From Erythrophleum ivorense (Eukaryota; Streptophyta; Magnoliopsida; Fabales; Fabaceae), in assembly GCA_026724425.1 (NCBI GenBank), contig JAIUCV010001257.1:62001-126000 (forward strand): a stretch of 64,000 bases of DNA. The letters are read 5' to 3'. A program made the position numbers and the translations under genes. The notes beneath the pieces were generated by a model. That model was not told where the DNA came from. It did not search any database and saw only the letters and a list, made by a program, of their open reading frames with translations. The stretch's first letter is position 1. The number at the start of each line of letters is the position of its first letter. This document shows, piece by piece, positions 22,751 to 34,360 of the stretch.

Positions 22751-24407
22751 CTATTCAAAACTCCAATTACATATTAAAATTCTGCGCAAAGAAGTGAGAA
22801 AAATCAAATAGGAATATTCACAAAATTATTTAAGATAAATTTATGCATTAAAAACCAATAATTTGTAAACAAATTCCTAAATTGTATAAAATGGCTATTA
22901 AAACAAAATTCCAATTAATTAGACTCCTAGAACCATATTTGGAACTAAAATGTCTAAATTAAGGAGAATAAAATGTATATAAATTATGCTTATCATGTAT
23001 GCATGCGTGTGTGTGTATAATATCTTACAATCAAAGTAATATGTGTATTGTAAAATAATATTTAAAAATATATATAAATATTGGAAAATATAAAAAGTAG
23101 TTAAATAATTTTGCACAAAAAGAAAATCTCTGCGAAATGAGTTGAGTAAAATCTATTAAATATTATAAATTTCTATCAAAAAATGTCAAAACACTAATTT
23201 AAACAAAAAAAAAAATCAAAAGCTAGTATTTTACTATTTCAATGGCAAACCCTACTAATTTTTATCAACCTTACTAGTTTTTAACCAATTTTTTGCTTGT
23301 CAATTTTGAAAGTTGAATGGACTAGAATATGACTAATTTATTAATCAAATTGGTCAATCTAATCCAATTTTATAACTTGCAATAATAATATTCATATTAA
23401 GATCATTAGAAAGCTTATGTATTAGTTGCAAAAATAGTCAAATTATTACAAAACTTTATGCCGGTTAAAAAATATATTCATAACAGTAGTAGCTAGTCTT
23501 TTACTACATTTAGAGATATTATTTTATTTAAAGTATAAATATTTTTAATGTGACATAACTAACAACATACATTTTTTCCATTAAAATAGTAGCATGAATT
23601 TTTATTGTGAAATACATGACAATGTTTGTAACTAAGTATGATAGCGTCATTAAAATTGATCATAATGCAATGATCAATTTTAAAGATAATTTTTTCAAAA
23701 TATTTTATTATTGGGTTCTTATAGGCATAATAGTCCTATAGGTCCAAAATGGCTTGACCTGTTATGCCAAGGCTTAAAGAAAGCTAATGGCTCTAAATCC
23801 ACAAGCTTCATATAATGTACTGACACCATAACTTGCCTTAAACAATGCAATTCAAATTAGTTCTATGCTGGAAGACACTTTGGTTAAGTGGCTTCTACAA
23901 CTCTAGCAAGCCATTTAATCTGAGCTTCGTTATTAACTTGTCTTTTAAAACAATATAAATAAAAGTTCCCTCATAGACAAGGGGGGAACTTTTACTTAGC
24001 TTGAATTCTCTTTATCTCTTTCTACTACCTTCTTACCTTTAATAAAGTATCCTTCTCACTCTAAGGTTTCCTTTTAGCTCAACATTATGATCTAAAGCAA
24101 AACATTTGGTAAGCCAAGTAGAAGTCTTTCATGCTCTAATACCCTTTTGTCTCTTGCTTCATTTCAAGAATCAAGACCTAGACAAGAAGAAACCATCCCT
24201 CCTACCAAATAAAGATCAAAGTAAGGTAAGGATATAGTGAAATTCAACCTTGGAAATTTTATCAGACTATCCCATAAACCTTAAGAAACGAGTAACTTTT
24301 ATTGTTAAAAACCATATAAAAGAGCAGTTTGAACCCTAATAAACTAGGGAACAAGAAACGCCTTTACAAGAAAAGACTTGCTTAATCAAAGCCCTAGAAT
24401 AAGGAGC
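22751..24407. other. Unassigned AT-rich segment left of the chromovirus
   Basis: No gene is visible. Composition is strongly AT-rich, with short poly-A and TA stretches. It is the left flank of the intact Ty3/gypsy element. Its continuation is found at 33863 beyond the TSD. Confidence 0.4.
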
Positions 24408-24412
24408 ATATC
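24408..24412. repeat. Left TSD ATATC of chromovirus
   Basis: ATATC directly precedes the TG of the 5' LTR and is repeated at 33858-33862 directly after the CA of the 3' LTR. A 5-bp duplication is the standard result of LTR-retrotransposon integration. Confidence 0.9.
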
Positions 24413-26650
24413 TGTAAGATCCGACGTGCATGAATCTATATGGGTGCAGGGGAAGTTTGACTTTTCAATGAAGATTGTGAAGCTGCCACGTACCAACCTT
24501 CTTCCTTCTGAAAATTTACTGATATATCCCTCCTTCTATTCACTTTAAGCTTGGTTTTTATGACAGTTACTTCAAGCTTCTGCAACCCACGTCCCTTCAA
24601 CTAGAGAAAATTGCAGAAGCATATCAGAGGCTCTGTATTTCTATTGCTGTCACTGTGTGTTGCTTCCTTCTGCTTCTTCATGCTGTGCGAGTTATCCTTT
24701 GCTGCCTATCTAGTCGAATTGCTTCATTTCAGTCGCATAAAACCTTCATGTTGGATGAAGTTGGTGCCGGTCAAAAATTTCATTTCTTCTCCTCTGTTCA
24801 GTGCCATTTTTGCTGTCTCTGTTTCGAGTTTCTACTGCTGTTGGTTGCTCCTTGGATTTACGACGTTTTTGCTGCTGGTTGTTGGTGAAATCACGCCAGA
24901 AAATTACTCTCCCAGGTCTGAAATTTCTGCCATATGAATTGTTTCTGCTGGGCTCATCTTCTCTCCTCTATTCACGTTATTTTACTTTTCTGGTTCGCCC
25001 TTCTTGCAGTTCGCTTCCTCTTTGTTTTAAGGCTGAGCTTCATGGCTGTTTGTGGTTGGAGATTAATGTTATATAGTGTTATCTAGGCTTGGAGTTGCCG
25101 TTGTATGTATTGCTTCTTCTTGTTCCATTTGAAAGGCATTCCCCTCCCCTGTGTTGTTTGAGTTCTGAACGTGTTCTGGTGTATGGTCAGCCAGCTAAGT
25201 GCTGCGCAGAAGACAAAAAGTGGTGTAGGAAGATGATTTTGGTTGGAGTAATCTCAACTTCCTTCATGCTAAATTAACAAGCTTCCCTTTAACGTGTATT
25301 GCTGCAGATTGGAGATGGTATGCGTTTCCTTTATTTTTGGGTTTTGAGTCTAGCTCCTAAGTGGAATTAGGGAGAAAATGGCACAATATATGTATATTGT
25401 ATATATTATATATTGTATGAGTATGGAGGGCGTGAAATTTAGTAGAGGAATGATTTTAAAAAATAAGATAAATTTTGTATGAGATAAATTGCAGTGATTC
25501 ACCTTCTAAAACCTGGTGAACGGATATTGTAGGGTATTCAGGAGATTGAGTCATAGATGAGGATTAGGCAGGGAATTTCTGTAATATCTTGGAAGGTGAG
25601 TAAGTAATGCAGACCGTGAGTAAACGAGAAATTATTATTTGTTACTAAGTTTCCTTGCAGTGTTCTAAAATTTGATAATCTATTCATGGAAATACATATT
25701 TAAATGTTTTGTCATATGCATGTTTACAAAAACAAATCGATTTGAACATGAAATTTTGCAAATTGACAGATGTTTGAGTTATTTGGAAAATTTACTATGA
25801 AACCGATCTGGAAGGTACTCTGTCTGAAATGTTAATTGGAGAAAATGTATTATTTTATGAAGTTATCTGCTCAGAACCCTATAGCTAACAGCAGTGGATG
25901 TTAGCCCTGGTGCACCATGATCTGTACCTCAGCTAGCAGGGGTGGTGCTAGCCCCGTGTGTAGGCCACCACACGCGGAATCATTTTATTATCGCAAGCTG
26001 AATGCTTTGCGTCTGTAGTTATTTTTCCCGCGAGCTGTGTGCTCTACGTCTGTTCCAATTGGTTCTGCTTAGATGCTTTCAGTGCATTTTAAGAAAGAAT
26101 TTGCATAAAGTATGTTTCATGCGGTATATCTATATATATATATATATATATTTGACCCTATCTTTATTTTAAAAAGGTTGGCATTGCTTATTCATTGAGT
26201 ATCAAACTCATTTTTTTTAAAATATTTTTTTTTTCAGATAGCAGTGCGGACCCTAGTTTACCTTCAGCAGCCTACTAGTTGTCGATCTCTTGATTACTTC
26301 TTTTGGCGAGCTTGTAGTTGCTCAAGTGGGTATATTTTCTTTGTATGCATGTAACCTATTTTGTTCTGAACCTTGTAAAGTTAGCTCCACTGAATCATAG
26401 ATAGGGTATCCCCACTCCCTAGAAGTTTATTTTGGTCTGAATGAATACGGGTTGCCCTTTTTGGGTGTATTGTGTTGGGCTGACAGATTGTAGAAATATC
26501 GGGAGGTCTGAATTATAGAAGAGACTCTGCCGAAATTTCTACAAAAGTCACCTAAAAGAAAAACATATATGATTCGAAAATAATACCCATAATTACATTC
26601 TTTAATTTTCCTCTTCTGCGCCAATGTACTTAAATCTGTGGGGTGTGACA
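24413..26650 (+). repeat. 5' LTR of chromovirus (2238 bp)
   Basis: Starts TGTAAGATCCGACGTGCATG and ends GGGGTGTGACA. It is nearly identical to 31628-33857. It contains an AT-rich block acaatatatgtatattg near 25384, a GC-rich dyad gctagc...gctagc at 25932-25952 and a (TA)n run near 26129-26152 that is longer than in the 3' LTR. Open frames at 24611-24937 and 25089-25277 recur in both LTRs and have no recognisable domain. They are not called as genes. Confidence 0.95.
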
Positions 26651-26653
26651 GTT

Positions 26654-26670
26654 TGGTATTAGAGCTTAGG
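26654..26670 (+). other. Primer-binding site, initiator tRNA-Met
   Basis: TGGTATTAGAGCTTAGG starts 4 bp after the 5' LTR. It differs by one base from TGGTATCAGAGC, the complement of the plant initiator-Met tRNA 3' end, the primer used by many Ty3/gypsy elements. Confidence 0.85.
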
Positions 26671-26866
26671 TCTTTCTGTGGTCCTGTGGAGCAAGAGTTT
26701 TCAGTGGAATCTCAATTATGGTTATGAACCCGGGCGTAACTATACTTGAGGTGTCACTGAAAACCTTATAGGGTGTCCTAAGTTATTCCTTTAAGTATAC
26801 TATCTTATTGAATGTTACTTCCAATCTGGAGAATGATATGAGTGATGGTTATTTTTTTTTTGTAGT

Positions 26867-27993
26867 ATGGATATGCCTCCCAGAATTCGTTCAGTTAATA
26901 GATTAGCTGCTGTAGATGAGGCTTCTGCAAGTGCATCAGCCCAACAAACTACCCCACCTATCAAAGGCTGTGGTCGAGGTCGAGGTAGGGGTCGAGGAAC
27001 TATTCAGCCCCCTAGGCATGCCTCACCTGCGGATAGGGTAGAGCCTTCACAGCCTGTGGAGGAAATTACACCACCAGTTCAGCCAAGACCGATAGGGCCT
27101 CAGGTGATGAGGGAGGAGAGGGGGTCCCAGTAACCCTCTCCCAGTTTTTAAAATTGAAGTCTCCCACTTATTCTTGGACAGAAAGTTAAGAGGATCCCCA
27201 GCTATTTATTGATGGTATTGAGAAGATATGTATAGCTTTGAGTTGCCCAAGTGCAAAATCCGCTGAGTTTGCCGGGTTTCAGTTACAAGATGCGGCTTAC
27301 ATATGGTATCAGACCTTACTGGGGGAAAGGCAGATTGGATCTCCCCCAATGTTATGGGAAGAATTTAAGGGACTCTTTATGGATCGCTTTTTGCCACAGA
27401 GTGTTCGGGATGCTAGGGCCAGAGAATTTGAGGGTCTTAAATTAATTCTAGGCATGAACGTTTCTGATTATGATATTCGGTTCACACAGTTGTCTCACTA
27501 CGCCCCATATCTAGTCCCTACTGAGAGGGACAGGATCAAGCGATTTGTGAATGGGCTACCTCGTATGTTGCATAGGGTGATTGCTCTACAGATGAACCTC
27601 TTTCCCTTATATTCAGCTACGGTGGATTGTATACATATGATAGAGATGAGAGATAAGGAGGATGACACTTCTCAGAGAAAGAGGAAGCGTGATAGTGAGG
27701 GGACACAGGGAGGTAGTTCCTTTGTAGCTGGACCTTTTTATGGTCTCCGACCTCAGAATCATCAGAGACTGACTCAAGCTTTTACGGGGCCTCCGACTTC
27801 ATTTTCTACCTGTACTAATAGGCATAGGGCATCGTTCTGAGGGGTTAGCACGATGTCTATCCCAGTTACTGCTCCATCTTGTCAATCTAGAGGTCCCTGT
27901 TCCATTTATGGAAAGATACATTCAGTCACTTGCCACAGAGAGATGGGAGCATGCTTTCGTTACGGGCAAGTGGGACATTTGGTGAGAGACTGT
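26867..27993 (+). pseudogene. gag: gag (capsid and zinc knuckle), broken
   Basis: The frame opens MDMPPRIRSVNRLA at 26867, with a Gly/Arg-rich stretch (GRGRGRGRG) and a Pro-rich linker. It breaks at 27131. The capsid continues one frame over (LSQFLKLKSPTYSWTES, stop near 27187) and then runs as LQDAAYIWYQ from about 27283. A TGA at 27838 interrupts it, and the same frame resumes into the CCHC zinc knuckle at 27952-27993, which reads CFRYGQVGHLVRDC. The second Cys is Tyr, so zinc binding is probably lost. Gag normally packages element RNA into particles. The frameshift lies near a G-run at 27117-27124. Confidence 0.88.
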
Positions 27994-28149
27994 CCTCAAC
28001 GTTACCCTGATTCTAGTCAGGGATCAGTTCACACCACTAGGAACTTCTCAACAGGGACTCCATCTACCGGTGCAGTTACAATTCAGAGTGGTCGAGGTAG
28101 CAGCAGTGGGACAGTAGTAGGCAGAGGCCAAGTGACTGCAGGACGGGGT

Positions 28150-28572
28150 CAGGCTCAGGTTTTTACACTAAATAGACAAGACGCCCAAGCATCTAATGCT
28201 GTGGTAATAGGTACACTTACAGTTTGTTCACATGCTGCTTACTCCTTATTTGATCCTGGCTCTACACATTCCTATATATCTCCCTACTTTGCAAAGAAGA
28301 TTGGTAAGGATTCTGAAAAATTAGAGTGCCTATTACTCGTTGCAACCCCAGTGGGGGAATCTGTAATGGTTGAATGGGTGTATAAGGCGTGTGTGATTAC
28401 ATTGGCCGATTGCGAGATGTTAGTTGATTTGATAGTGCTTACGATAGCAGAGTTTGATGTAATACTCAGAATGGATTGGTTAGCGTCTTGTTATGCAGTG
28501 GTGGATTGTCATCTTAAGTTGGTGAGATGTAATTTTCTTGGTAAATCTCCCTTTGTCATTCAAGGTGATTGA
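28150..28572 (+). pseudogene. Aspartic protease of Ty3/gypsy pol, broken
   Basis: This lies in the same frame as the zinc knuckle. The retropepsin active site is at 28252-28260 and reads LFDPGSTHSYIS, where the usual triplet is D-S/T-G. Pro at the middle position is unusual and probably harmful. The flap region and a second hydrophobic block (FDVILRMDWLA, where GMDWL is common) follow. The frame ends at a TGA (28570), and another stop lies near 28672 before reverse transcriptase begins. The enzyme would cleave the polyprotein during particle maturation. Confidence 0.85.
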
Positions 28573-28683
28573 AGTGAAGCACCAAACAATTTAATATGTG
28601 TGATAGAAGCTCAGAGGCTCTTAAAAAAGGGGTATCAAGGATATTTAGTGATGGTTCGGGACATGGAACTATAAGTCCCAATA

Positions 28684-29409
28684 TTGGAACAGGTTCCAGT
28701 AGTAAAAGAATTCCCTGATATTTTTCCTGAGGAATTACCAGGATTACCTCCTGAAAGGGAAATTGAATTTTGCATTGATGTGTTATCAGGCACTCAGCCT
28801 ATATCTATTCCTCCTTATCGAATGGCATCCCTGGAGCTTAGTGAATTAAAGAATCAATTGCAAGACCTGTTGGACAAGGGTTTTATTCGCCCTAGTACGT
28901 CCCCTTGGGGCGCACCTGTCCTTTTTGTTAAGAAGAAGGATGGTTCTCTCCGCTTATGTGTAGATTACAGACAACTAAATAAAGTGACAGTGAAGAATAA
29001 GTATCCTTTGCCTCGTATAGATGACCTATTTGACCAATTACAGGGAGCTCAATACTTCTCAAAAATTGATTTAAGATCGAGTTATCATCATCTATGAATC
29101 AGAAGGGAAGACATCCCAAAAACTGCTTTTAGAACCCGGTATGGTCATTATGAATTTCTAGTGATGCCATTTGGGTTAATCAATGGCCTAGCTGCATTCA
29201 TGGACTTGATGAATCGAGTGTTTAAGCCATTTCTAGATCAATTTATTATTGTATTCATTGATAATATTTTGATTTATTCTAAGGGTTATGAAGAGCATGA
29301 ACAGCATCTGAGAATGGCACTACAGGTGTTACGGGAACACCAACTATATGCTAAACTTTCTAAATGCCAGTTTTGGCTAGAAAGATGGGGTGCAAGTAGA
29401 TCCAAGTAA
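28684..29409 (+). pseudogene. Reverse transcriptase of Ty3/gypsy, broken
   Basis: Sequence blocks in order: FPDIFPEELPGLPPEREIEF, PISIPPYRMA, LLDKGFIRPSTSPWGAPVLF, VKKKDGSLRLCVDYRQLN, KYPLPRIDDLFDQLQGA and FSKIDLRSSYH, then a TGA at 29095. The same frame resumes with the FRTRYGHYEFLVMPFGL block. The catalytic motif at 29254-29265 reads FIDN instead of FIDD, so one of the two metal-binding aspartates is lost by a G-to-A change. After CQFWLER near 29385 the conserved FLGH block is missing and the frame shifts, pointing to a deletion of roughly 40 bp. The protein cannot be active as encoded. Confidence 0.92.
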
Positions 29410-30380
29410 AGTGGAAGCGGTTCAAAAATGGCTGAGGCCTACTACAGTTACAGAGATTCACAGTTTCTTAGACTTGGCAAGTTATTATCGTTGGTTTGTT
29501 AAAGACTTTTCTAAAATAGTTGCGCCGCTAACAAGATTAACCCAGAAAAAATGTGAAATTTCAGTGGTCTGAGCTGTGTGAAGAGGGGTTTCAGAAATTG
29601 AAAGATTGTCTGACTTCTACACCAATTTTGGCATTACCCTCGGGGTCAGGAGGTTATGTTGTGTACTGTAATGCTTCTAGGATTGGCCTAGGATGTGTAT
29701 TGATGCAGCATGGTCACGTGATTGCTTATGCCTCTAGACAACTTAAGAAGCATGAGCAGAATTACCCAACGCATGATTTAGAAATGGTGGCAGTGGTTTT
29801 TGCTCTCAAAATCTGGAGACATTATTTATATGGTGAGACATGTGAAATCTATACAGATCATAAAAGCCTTAAATATATCTTCCAACAGCGAGATCTGAAT
29901 CTAAGGCAAAGGCGGTGGATGGAGCTACTCAAAGATTATGACTGTACTATTGTATACCATCCAGGTAAGGCTAATATAGTAGCAGATGCTCTAAGCAGGA
30001 AATCCATGGGGAGCTTGAGCCATATCGCGGAGGCCAGGAGGCTGCTAATTTTAGACCTTCATAAGATTGAGCGTTCAGGAATCCAATTTGAGATTAAAAA
30101 GCCAGGAATGTTTTTGGCTCATGTGCAGCTTCATTCATCTTTATTTGAAAGGTTGAAAACTGCCCAAGCCAGGGATGCACAAATATGTAAATTAGTGGAT
30201 GACGTCAAAAGTGGAAGGAAAAATGAATTCATTTTAGATTCAAATGGCATTTTATGGTTCGGTACTCGATTGTGTATGCCAAATGTGGATGAATTGAAGA
30301 GAGAACTTATGGAAGAAGCTCATTGTTCCCGGTATACGATCCATCTAGGTTCTACAAAGATGTATCAAGATTTAAAGTAA
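29390..30380 (+). pseudogene. RT connection domain and RNase H, broken
   Basis: 29390-29572 encodes the connection part (VDPSKVEAVQKW, SFLDLASYYRWFVKDFSKI). A single-base shift near an A-run at 29546 moves the frame to 29553-30380. RNase H follows with YCNASRIGLGCVLMQHG at about 29661-29711, where Asp of the usual C-D-A-S is Asn (29670-29672), then IAYASRQLKKHEQNYPTHDLE, YGETCEIYTDHKSLKYIF and the DYDCTIVYHPGKANIVADALSR ending. RNase H removes the RNA strand during reverse transcription. The first catalytic Asp is changed, so activity is doubtful. Confidence 0.9.
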
Positions 30381-31388
30381 GTATATTGGTGGGAAGGCAT
30401 GAAGAAAGATATAGCGAATTTTGCTTCTCATTGTTTGGCATGTCAGCAAGTTAAGGCAGAACATTAGAAACCTACAGGATTACATCAACGGCTGGAAATA
30501 CCCAAGTGGAAGTGGGAAAGGATCACTATAGACTTTGTAACGGGACTACCTCGAATAGTAAGGGGTTATGATTCTATCTAGGTGATTGTGGACAGACTCA
30601 CTAAAATAGCTCATTTTCTCCCTGTAAAAACAATGTATAATGTGGCAAAACATGCACAGCTTTACATAAACGAGATAGTGAAGCTTCACGGTATACCAAT
30701 GTCTATAATTTCTGATCGAGGATCCCAATTTACTTCTAAGTTTTGGAGAGCTTTTCAAGAGGCTATGGGTACCCGATTAAATCTTAGCACTGCCTTTCAT
30801 CAGACTGATGGGTAATCTGAGAGGACTATACAAATAATAGAAGATATGTTAAGGTTATGTGTTATGGGCTTTGGTGGTAGCTGGGATAACTATTTATCAT
30901 TGGTGGAATTTGCTTATAATAATGGTTATTAAGCTAGCATACAGATGACACCCTTCGAGGCGTTATATGGGAGACGGTGCAGGTCTCCCATTAGATGGTT
31001 TAAAACTGGAGAAGTTAAATCGTTAGGACCTGAGTTAGTGCAAGATGCCTTAGAAAAGGTGAAAGTAATCAAGGAGAGATTGATAGCAGCTCAGAGCAGG
31101 CAAAAAGCGTATGTGGACCATCAACGTCATGATTTGGAGTTTATGATTGGGGCCTATGTGTTTCTCAGGGTGTCTCCTATGAAAGGTATAATGAGATTTG
31201 GGAAGAAAGGAAAGTTGACCCTGAGATATGTGGGACCATTTGAGATCCTAGAGCGAGTTGGGGTCATAGCCTATCGGCTAGCGTTGCCACCGGAATTATC
31301 TAATATTCACCCAGTATTCCATGTTTCAATGCTAAGGAAGTATCTGCCTGATCCCTCTCACGTGTTGCAGAATCAAGATGTTCTTTAA
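30290..31388 (+). pseudogene. Integrase of Ty3/gypsy, broken
   Basis: The zinc-binding N-terminus is spread over HCSRYTIHLGSTKMY, a TAA at 30378, and SHCLACQQVK. The catalytic core shows WERITIDFVTGLP with the first Asp, VDRLTKIAHFLPVK, SIISDRGSQFTSKFW with the second Asp at 30714-30716, and the catalytic Glu in SER after a TAA at 30813. Further stops lie near 30465, 30579 and 30930. The C-terminus resumes as MTPFEALYGRRCRSPI and GPFEILERVGVIAYRLALPP. All catalytic residues are still visible, but five in-frame stops break the chain. Most stops can be explained by single C-to-T or G-to-A changes. Confidence 0.92.
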
Positions 31389-31567
31389 GTGAAGATTTAG
31401 CTTATGAAGAAGCTCCAGTTGCAATTTTAGATAGACAAACAAAGAAGTTACGTTCCAAGGAGATTATGTCAGTGAAAGTTCTGTGGCGTCACCATACACC
31501 AGAGGAGACTACATGGGAGATAGAAAGCGAAATGCGTGCAAATTACCCCTATTTATTTGAGAACTAA
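31386..31567 (+). pseudogene. Chromodomain-like C-terminal tail of pol, frameshifted
   Basis: After the integrase a one-base shift near 31385 moves the frame. The tail then reads EEAPVAILDRQTKKLRSKE, IMSVKVLWRHHTPEETTWE and ANYPYLFEN before TAA at 31565. This motif ends many plant chromovirus polyproteins and is thought to guide integration to particular chromatin. It is the same block as the remnant at about 3830-3915, linking the two families to the same broad clade. Confidence 0.82.
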
Positions 31568-31610
31568 GGTTAGTATGTATATGTATATATAAATTCAGGG
31601 ACCGAATTTT

Positions 31611-31627
31611 TTTTTTAGGGGAGAGAT
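31611..31627 (+). other. Polypurine tract of chromovirus
   Basis: A T-run is followed by AGGGGAGAGAT directly before the TG of the 3' LTR at 31628. The position and composition fit the plus-strand primer site. Confidence 0.8.
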
Positions 31628-33857
31628 TGTAAGATCCGACGTGCATGAATCTATATGGGTGCAGGGGAAGTTTGACTTTTCAATGAAGATTGTGAAGCTG
31701 CCACGTACCAGCCTTCATCCTTCTGAAAATTTACTAATATATCCCTCCTTCTATTCACTTTAAGCTTGGTTTTTATGGCATTTACTTCAAGCTTCTGCAA
31801 CCCACGTCCCTTCAACTAGAGAAAACTGCAGAAGCATATCAGAGGCTCTGTATTTCAATTGCTGTCACTGTGCGTTGCTTCCTTCTGCTTCTTCGTGCTG
31901 TGCGAGTTATCCTCTGCTACCTATCTAGTCGAATTGCTTCATTTCAGTCGCATAAAACCTTCATGCTGGATGAAGTTGGTGCTGGTCAAAAATTTCATTT
32001 CTTCTCCTCTGTTCAGTGCCATTTTTGCCGTCTCTGTTTCGAGTTTCTGCTACTGTTGGTTGCTCCTTGGATTTACTATGTTTTTGCTGCTGGTTGTTGG
32101 TGAAATCACGCCAGAAAATTACTTTCCCAAGTCTGAAATTTCTGCCATATGAATTGTTTCTGCTGGGCTCATCTTCTCTCCTTTGTTCATGTTATTTTTC
32201 TTTTTCTGGTTCGCCCTTCTTGCAGCTTGCTTCCTCTTCGTTTTAAGGCTGAGCTTCGTGGCTGTTTGTAGCTGGAGATTAATGTTATATAGTGTTCTCT
32301 AGGCTTGGAGTTGCCGTTGTATGTATTGCTTCTTCTTGTTCCATTTGAAAGGCGTTCCCTTCCTCTGTGTTATTTGAGTTCTGAACGTGTTCTGGTGTGT
32401 GGTCAGCCAGCTAAGTGCTGCACAGAAGACAAAAAGTGGTGTAGGAAGATGATTTTGGTTGGAGTAATCTCAACTTCCTTCATGCTAAATTAACAAGCTT
32501 CCCTTTAACGTGTGTTGCTGTAGATTGGAGATGGTATGCGTTTCCTTTATTTCTGGGTTTTGAGTCTAGCTCCTAAGTGGAATTAGGGAGAAAATGGCAC
32601 AATATATGTATATTGTATATATTATATATTGTATGAGTATGGAGGGCGTGAAATTTAGTAGAGGAATAATTTTTAAAAATAAGATAAATTCTGTATGAGA
32701 TAAATTGCAGTGATTCACCTTCTAAAACTTGGTGAACGGATATTGTAGGGTATTCAGGAGATTGAGTCATAGCTGAGGATTGGGCAGGGAATTTCTATAA
32801 TATCTTGGAAGGTGAGTAAGTAATGCGGACCATGAGTAAACGAGAAATTATTATTTGTTACTAAGTTTCCTTGCAGTGTTCTAAAATTTGATAATCTATT
32901 CATGGAAATACATATTTAAATGTTTTGTCATATACATGTTTACAAAAACAAATCGATTTGAACATGAAATTTTACAAATTGACAGATGTTTGAGTTATTT
33001 GGAAAATTTACTATGAAACTGATCTGGAAGGTACTCTGTCTAAAATGTTAATTAGAGAAAATGTATTGTTTTATGAAGTTATCTGCTCAGAACCCTATAG
33101 CTAACAGCAGTGGATGTTAGCCTTGGTGCACCATGATCTGTACCTCAGCTAGCAGGGGTGGTGCTAGCCCCGTGTGTAGGCCACCACATGCGGAGTCATT
33201 TTATTATCGCAAGCTGAATGCTTTGCGTCTGTAGTTATTTTCCCCGCAAGCTGTGTACTCTGCGTCTGTTCCAATTGGTTCTGCTTAGATGCTTTCAGTG
33301 CATTTTAAGAAAGAATTTGCATAAAGCATGTTTCATGCGGTATATCTATATATATATATATTTGACCCTATCTTTATTTTAAAAAGGTTGGCCTTGCTTA
33401 TTCATTGAGTATCAAACTCATTTTTTTTTAAATATTTTTTTCACATAGCAGTGCAGACCCTAGTCTACCTTCAGCAGCTTACTAGTTGTCGATCTCTTGA
33501 TTACTTCTTTTGGTGAGCCTGCAGTTGCTCATGTGGGTGTATTTTGTTTGTATGCGTGTAACCTATTTTGTTCTGAACCTTGTAAAGTTAGCTCCACTTA
33601 ATCATAGATAGGGTATCCCCACTCCCTAGAACTTTATTTTGGTCTGAATGAATATGGGTTGCCCTTTTTGGGTGTATTGTGTTGGGCTGACAGATTGTAG
33701 AAATATCGGGAGGTCTGAATTATAGAGGAGACTCTGCCGAAATTTCTACAAAAGTCACCTAAAAGAAAAACGTATATGATTCGAAAATAATACCCATAAT
33801 TACACTCTTTAATTTTCCTCTTCTGCGCCAATGTACTTAAATTTGTGGGGCGTGACA
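31628..33857 (+). repeat. 3' LTR of chromovirus (2230 bp)
   Basis: Starts TGTAAGATCCGACGTGCATG and ends GGGGCGTGACA. It differs from the 5' LTR by scattered substitutions and by a shorter (TA)n run at about 33344-33362. ATATC follows at 33858-33862. Confidence 0.95.
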
Positions 33858-33968
33858 ATATCATCTGTCAATAGAAGGACAAATGATCACAAGGTTATAA
33901 GACATGAAAAGCCTAAAATAATATCATTTCTAATTTTATTTATCTTTAAGTAATTGCAAAAGTTCCAC

Positions 33969-33993
33969 AATATATATATATATATATATATAT
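33969..33993. repeat. (AT)n microsatellite
   Basis: An uninterrupted alternating A/T run of about 24 bp, preceded by ccaca. Confidence 0.95.
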
Positions 33994-34070
33994 GACTTGA
34001 TAATTATAAGATTATCATACTCTTCATTTATGAATCAAGCATCTTGATAACCTCAAAGCTATAAAAGTGC

Positions 34071-34360
34071 CATGACCCAGATGACCTAACATCCTGCTTG
34101 GTGTGCATGTTACAAAAGTATATGCAACCTCATGCTGTGATCTAGATGTCATAACATCCCATCTAGTACACACACTATGAAAGTATATACAACTTCATGC
34201 TATAACCTAGATGATGAAACATTCCATCTATCACCTACCTATAAATGTGTACTATAACCAAAGTGATGTAACATTCCATTTGGCACAAGCGCTAGAAAGT
34301 CTACATGACTTTGTGTCATGACCTAAGTATTACAAACTTTCCAATTGGTATGCACCTTGA
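34071..34360. repeat. Tandem array, 65-bp unit, about 4.6 units
   Basis: Units start at 34071 (catgacccagatg), 34136 (tgtgatctagatg), 34201 (tataacctagatg), 34253 (tataaccaaagtg) and 34317 (catgacctaag). Each continues with (a)acat(c/t)cc(a/c)t(c/t)t(a/g)g, then a variable aaagtatatgcaac part. Spacing is 65, 65, 52 and 64 bp; the third unit is shortened. Confidence 0.85.

Larger units (their letters stand above)
24413..33857 (+). mobile_element. Structurally complete Ty3/gypsy chromovirus (Tekay/Del-like), coding-dead
   Basis: A 9445-bp element with two LTRs (24413-26650 and 31628-33857), flanked exactly by ATATC at 24408-24412 and 33858-33862. In order it has an initiator-Met PBS at 26654, gag with zinc knuckle, protease, reverse transcriptase, RNase H, integrase, a chromodomain-like tail ending KVLWRHH...ETTWE...YPYLF, and a polypurine tract. 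Integrase after RNase H is the Ty3/gypsy order. The tail and the 2.2-kb LTRs suggest the chromovirus Tekay/Del group, which is inference. The reading frame has about ten stops, several frameshifts and a short deletion, so it could move only with proteins supplied in trans, if at all. The LTR pair differs by only a few percent by eye, so the insertion is relatively young compared with the giant LTRs. Confidence 0.95.

Noticed and set aside
24611..24937. 108-codon ORF as a host gene
   Set aside because: It lies within the 5' LTR, recurs with changes in the 3' LTR (31859-32152), and its Ser/Leu/Phe-rich content follows from a pyrimidine-rich sequence.
34071..34360. CRISPR-like array
   Set aside because: Units are imperfect throughout, with no conserved repeat and unique spacer pattern, and the surroundings are plant nuclear DNA.
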